Source: Angelakisella sp.
GTDB taxonomy: Bacteria > Bacillota > Clostridia > Oscillospirales > Ruminococcaceae
Direction of reading: 5' to 3'
DNA length: 34,551 bases
Assembly: GCA_020024555.1 (NCBI GenBank)
Contig: JAHHTQ010000023.1
Coordinates: 1-34,551 of the forward strand
The notes beneath the pieces are model-generated. The model was not told the DNA's origin, did no database searches, and worked only from the letters and a program-made list of their open reading frames with translations. Both the position numbers and the translations under genes were made by a program. Below are positions 31,846 to 34,551 of this stretch, one piece after another. Position 1 is the stretch's first letter. Every line of letters starts with the position of its first letter.

Positions 31846-34311
31846 TTATTCGGCAGGTTTTGAATTTTTTGTGATGAATACATGGTCATAATACGAACTT
31901 TCAGGATTACAAAACGGAGCAGTATCATATCTTAAAAATTTTTCTGAAGGTTTAATAATCGCATAATTGCCATTCAATTTATCAGATATATATTTATATT
32001 CGGGAATATGTGAAAAATCTATATCTAAATACTCTTTGTTGTAATTTGCTTGCGAATTTAAATATCGAGTTTGTATACAACATATTTTTGATTCATCAAT
32101 TTCATTTTCTTTTATTGCTTTTGCAAAATATGGTATATAGTATGCAGCTTCTCGCAGATTTGCTTCTTTCAAAATGTGATTGTTGCCATTGACAATATAA
32201 ATTTTACTGTCTTTAATTTTTGAGTATATGGAATTGAAATTTTTTTCCATTTGTTTATCAATAGCTCTTATACCTTCTTCTGTTGTCTCAAAAAGCATTC
32301 TATTCTCAACAAAAGCATTGTAAGTACCATTGAGATTATCCATTATATAAGAATATTCATCATATTTGTCACCTAGAAATTCCTTATAAATTTCTTTATT
32401 ATCATAGAAGCTGTTTATTATCATTTTTATATCGCCTTTATATTTAAACCATAAATCATAGTCACTATAAGAAGAATATCTTTTGAAATCAGATATTATA
32501 TTAATTTCTTTAGGTATAGGTTTATTGATATTAGTAATTAAATAATCTAGGTATTCAAATGTAAAATTAGCGTTAATGGCAAGTCCCATTCCAATAATAT
32601 GTAATTTTTTATCTTTTGGAAGTTTACTGTTATATTCATATATTTTTTTGTAAAAGTTTTCTTGATCTTTAGGATATGGCGAAGTTAATACATATTTTTT
32701 TAAAAATTCGGTGTTACCAGTATTTAAATAATTGTCTAAATAACTTATATTGGCAAAATCATATTCAACAAGTATATATTTTAAATTCCAGTTTTCAGAT
32801 AAGTATTTTATTAAATTATAGTCCAACAAATAGTTTGCTTTTGTTCCGTGTGATTCACCTCTGGCTATAATATCATATTGTTCAATATTGATACACTTAA
32901 GCAAATCGTTTATATTATCGTCTGTCGTTTTGCAAACATTTTGTTTATAAAAATCTTCAAAAAGTTTGTTTCTGTCAATATTTATTTTACTTATAGAATT
33001 ATAGTTTTCTGCTGAATAAGGTGTTGAAGCAGGAGATTGCTTAATAAAAATTATATGTTGTACAAAGCTGGAAGATGGTTTTGTGTAATAGAAAAAGTAA
33101 TTAGATGTTTTTTCAGCATCATAAAATGGACTGTTTTCACCAGCTACTTTTAAAATAGAATAATTGTTTTTAAGGTTATCCAAAACTTCATATTCTTCTT
33201 TAGTTCTTATTATACTTGTATTATATATTTTATTTTTCAAAAGCATTTGTGAATTTTCATACTGAATATCTATTGAACATATTTTTGATAAGTCTAAGAC
33301 TTGTTCTTCAATAAGTTTTTTTACGAAAGGTTCTTTTAGCATAAAATGTGAATTGCTTTCCTGTAAAATGTGAGGAGAGCAAAAGTCACCATATATTTTA
33401 TTGTTACCAATGTATTTGTACATAGATTTAAAATTATAAGCTATTTGATTTTCTTTTATATCTAATGCATTTGTACCAAATATATAATTGTTTGTATTGA
33501 TAACATAATTATTCATACCACTAATATTGTTAATTATAAAATAGTATTCTTGATATTGTTTGGCAAAAATATCTTTATATATTTCTTGGTTTTCTTCAAA
33601 GTCAGAAATTATAGTATTTATTTCTTCACTGTGTTTTTCCCAAATATTTGTATTTGAATAATCATCTGTATTTGCTAACTGTGATATAATTTTCATTACA
33701 TTAGGTTTATTGGCTGAATCTTTAAAAATATAATCTATATATCTGAAAGCTGTTTTTAGATTTTTTTCAGCATCTACACCTATAATTCTCAACTTTTTAT
33801 CATCACTTAAAGTAGAATTATAGGCGTAGATGTTTTTGTAATAATTATATTCTTCATATGTAAATGATGAAAGTCCTTTGGAATCTGATATGAAATTGGT
33901 GAGATATTTTTCATCGCCTGTTTGGAAATACAAATTTAAATATTCTCCTTCGGCAAATCCTAATTCTGAAATTATATATTTTAAGTTCCAATTTTCAGTT
34001 AAATATTTAATAAGTTCTGTTTTTACTTTATAACTGTTACTTATTCCATGAGTATCACCTGTAAAGATAATGTCATATTTATCAATATCTATAGTTTTAA
34101 ACATATCAGCAATGTTTTCGTCACTGACAGATACGATATTTTGTTTTATATATTCTTTTACTTCATTATCTGTATTATTTTCTACTATTACAGTATCATT
34201 TTGTGAATTTTCAAGATTACGTTTTGAATTGTTAGGTAATTTTTTTGTTTCATCGTTTGAACATGAAGTTAATGTTATTAGAATCATTAATAAAATTGCT
34301 ACAATTTTCAT
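31846..34311 (-). CDS. Lipoprotein with two tandem EreA/ChaN-like domains
   Basis: This 821-residue protein is a lipoprotein: MKIVAILLMILITLTSC is a signal peptide with lipobox and C17 as the lipidated residue, followed by a polar linker. It then contains the same domain twice. The first has FTGDTHG (H88), the glutamate in IISELGF (E116) and GVDAE. The second has ARGESHG (H488), the glutamate in ILVEYDF (E516) and GMGLA. Later histidines also match (SPHILQESN H314, NNHILKEAN H712). The repeat period is about 400 residues. The GE-x-H-G pattern points to the erythromycin-esterase/ChaN-like fold, which includes hydrolases and haem-binding proteins. The substrate is unknown. AAGGAG precedes the ATG. 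It seems to stand alone, anchored on the outer face of the membrane. Confidence 0.78.
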   Translation of the reverse strand: MKIVAILLMILITLTSCSNDETKKLPNNSKRNLENSQNDTVIVENNTDNEVKEYIKQNIVSVSDENIADMFKTIDIDKYDIIFTGDTHGISNSYKVKTELIKYLTENWNLKYIISELGFAEGEYLNLYFQTGDEKYLTNFISDSKGLSSFTYEEYNYYKNIYAYNSTLSDDKKLRIIGVDAEKNLKTAFRYIDYIFKDSANKPNVMKIISQLANTDDYSNTNIWEKHSEEINTIISDFEENQEIYKDIFAKQYQEYYFIINNISGMNNYVINTNNYIFGTNALDIKENQIAYNFKSMYKYIGNNKIYGDFCSPHILQESNSHFMLKEPFVKKLIEEQVLDLSKICSIDIQYENSQMLLKNKIYNTSIIRTKEEYEVLDNLKNNYSILKVAGENSPFYDAEKTSNYFFYYTKPSSSFVQHIIFIKQSPASTPYSAENYNSISKINIDRNKLFEDFYKQNVCKTTDDNINDLLKCINIEQYDIIARGESHGTKANYLLDYNLIKYLSENWNLKYILVEYDFANISYLDNYLNTGNTEFLKKYVLTSPYPKDQENFYKKIYEYNSKLPKDKKLHIIGMGLAINANFTFEYLDYLITNINKPIPKEINIISDFKRYSSYSDYDLWFKYKGDIKMIINSFYDNKEIYKEFLGDKYDEYSYIMDNLNGTYNAFVENRMLFETTEEGIRAIDKQMEKNFNSIYSKIKDSKIYIVNGNNHILKEANLREAAYYIPYFAKAIKENEIDESKICCIQTRYLNSQANYNKEYLDIDFSHIPEYKYISDKLNGNYAIIKPSEKFLRYDTAPFCNPESSYYDHVFITKNSKPAE

Positions 34312-34499
34312 GATATAATCTCCTTTTTAATCTTTAAGTGTCATATATAAAAGTTATATTTATATTAACATATATAAATATATTAGTAAATATTTAAAAT
34401 AAAACAATATAAATAAAGTATTAAATTAAAAATAATATTAACTTTTATCGTTAATTCTTCCATAATTGTTATAAAAAAATTAATAATAATATTAAGTAT

Positions 34500-34551
34500 A
34501 GGTTTTCCAGGACGATTATACATGCCTGAATCAGGATCTGTAATACTTTTC
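34500..34551 (-). pseudogene. IS1182-like transposase fragment at window edge
   Basis: Entering from the right edge, the minus strand reads KSITDPDSGMYNRPGKP, which matches the TDPD-x-G-MM-x-RPGKP segment around the first catalytic region of IS1182-type DDE transposases. After KP the match ends and AT-rich noncoding sequence follows, so this is a broken 3' fragment. More of the gene may lie outside the window. Confidence 0.5.

Overview
The window is low-GC DNA with strong AGGAGG-type ribosome sites, PTS genes, a PRD regulator, a serine recombinase, a SUKH immunity protein and long AT-rich gaps. This fits a Gram-positive anaerobe of the Clostridia (Bacillota). I cannot name the genus. There are no rRNA or tRNA genes and no CRISPR array that I can see. 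The window is largely accessory DNA, with at least four insertion-sequence fragments and several broken mobility genes.

Layout. (1) 1-130: 5' end of an IS3-family element. (2) 327-6485, plus strand: a sugar operon made of a PRD regulator, PTS IIA, IIB and IIC (UlaA/SgaT type), and a two-subunit transketolase. (3) 6533-6753: scars of an IS3 transposase and an ABC ATPase. (4) 7004-12049, minus strand: response regulator, histidine kinase, ABC ATPase and a large FtsX-type permease, probably a peptide or antibiotic detoxification module. A terminator-like hairpin lies just before the ABC genes. (5) 12889-15624: a 911-residue secreted, membrane-anchored surface protein with a Pro-rich stalk. (6) 15843-16486: decayed IS3 orfB. 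(7) 16487-28414: about 11.9 kb bounded by matching 38-bp inverted repeats of an IS3-type end. It holds a broken replication-type AAA ATPase, the dynamin operon, an Rpn/PD-(D/E)XK gene, a broken large serine recombinase and the 3' end of an IS3 transposase. (8) 28413-30047: a possible toxin-tail remnant followed by two putative immunity genes. (9) 30075-31494: a relaxase interrupted by one stop, a short ribbon-helix-helix gene and a hairpin-rich segment that may be an oriT region. (10) 31846-34311: a lipoprotein that repeats an EreA/ChaN-like domain with a period of about 400 residues. (11) 34500-34551: edge of another transposase.

The most interesting part is 17602-24844 on the minus strand. 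It is a six-gene, tightly coupled operon encoding three different dynamin-like large GTPases (about 826, 607 and 599 residues) and three small, mostly coiled-coil proteins (140, 131 and 105 residues). Start/stop overlaps join several of the genes, one terminator follows the last gene, and a perfect palindrome overlaps the likely -10 box. Its nearest known relatives in concept are the three-gene LeoABC dynamin locus of enterotoxigenic E. coli and the Eleos anti-phage system. Its setting on a decayed mobile segment fits a defence or membrane-remodelling cassette. That function is inference; the GTPase motifs and gene coupling are seen directly.
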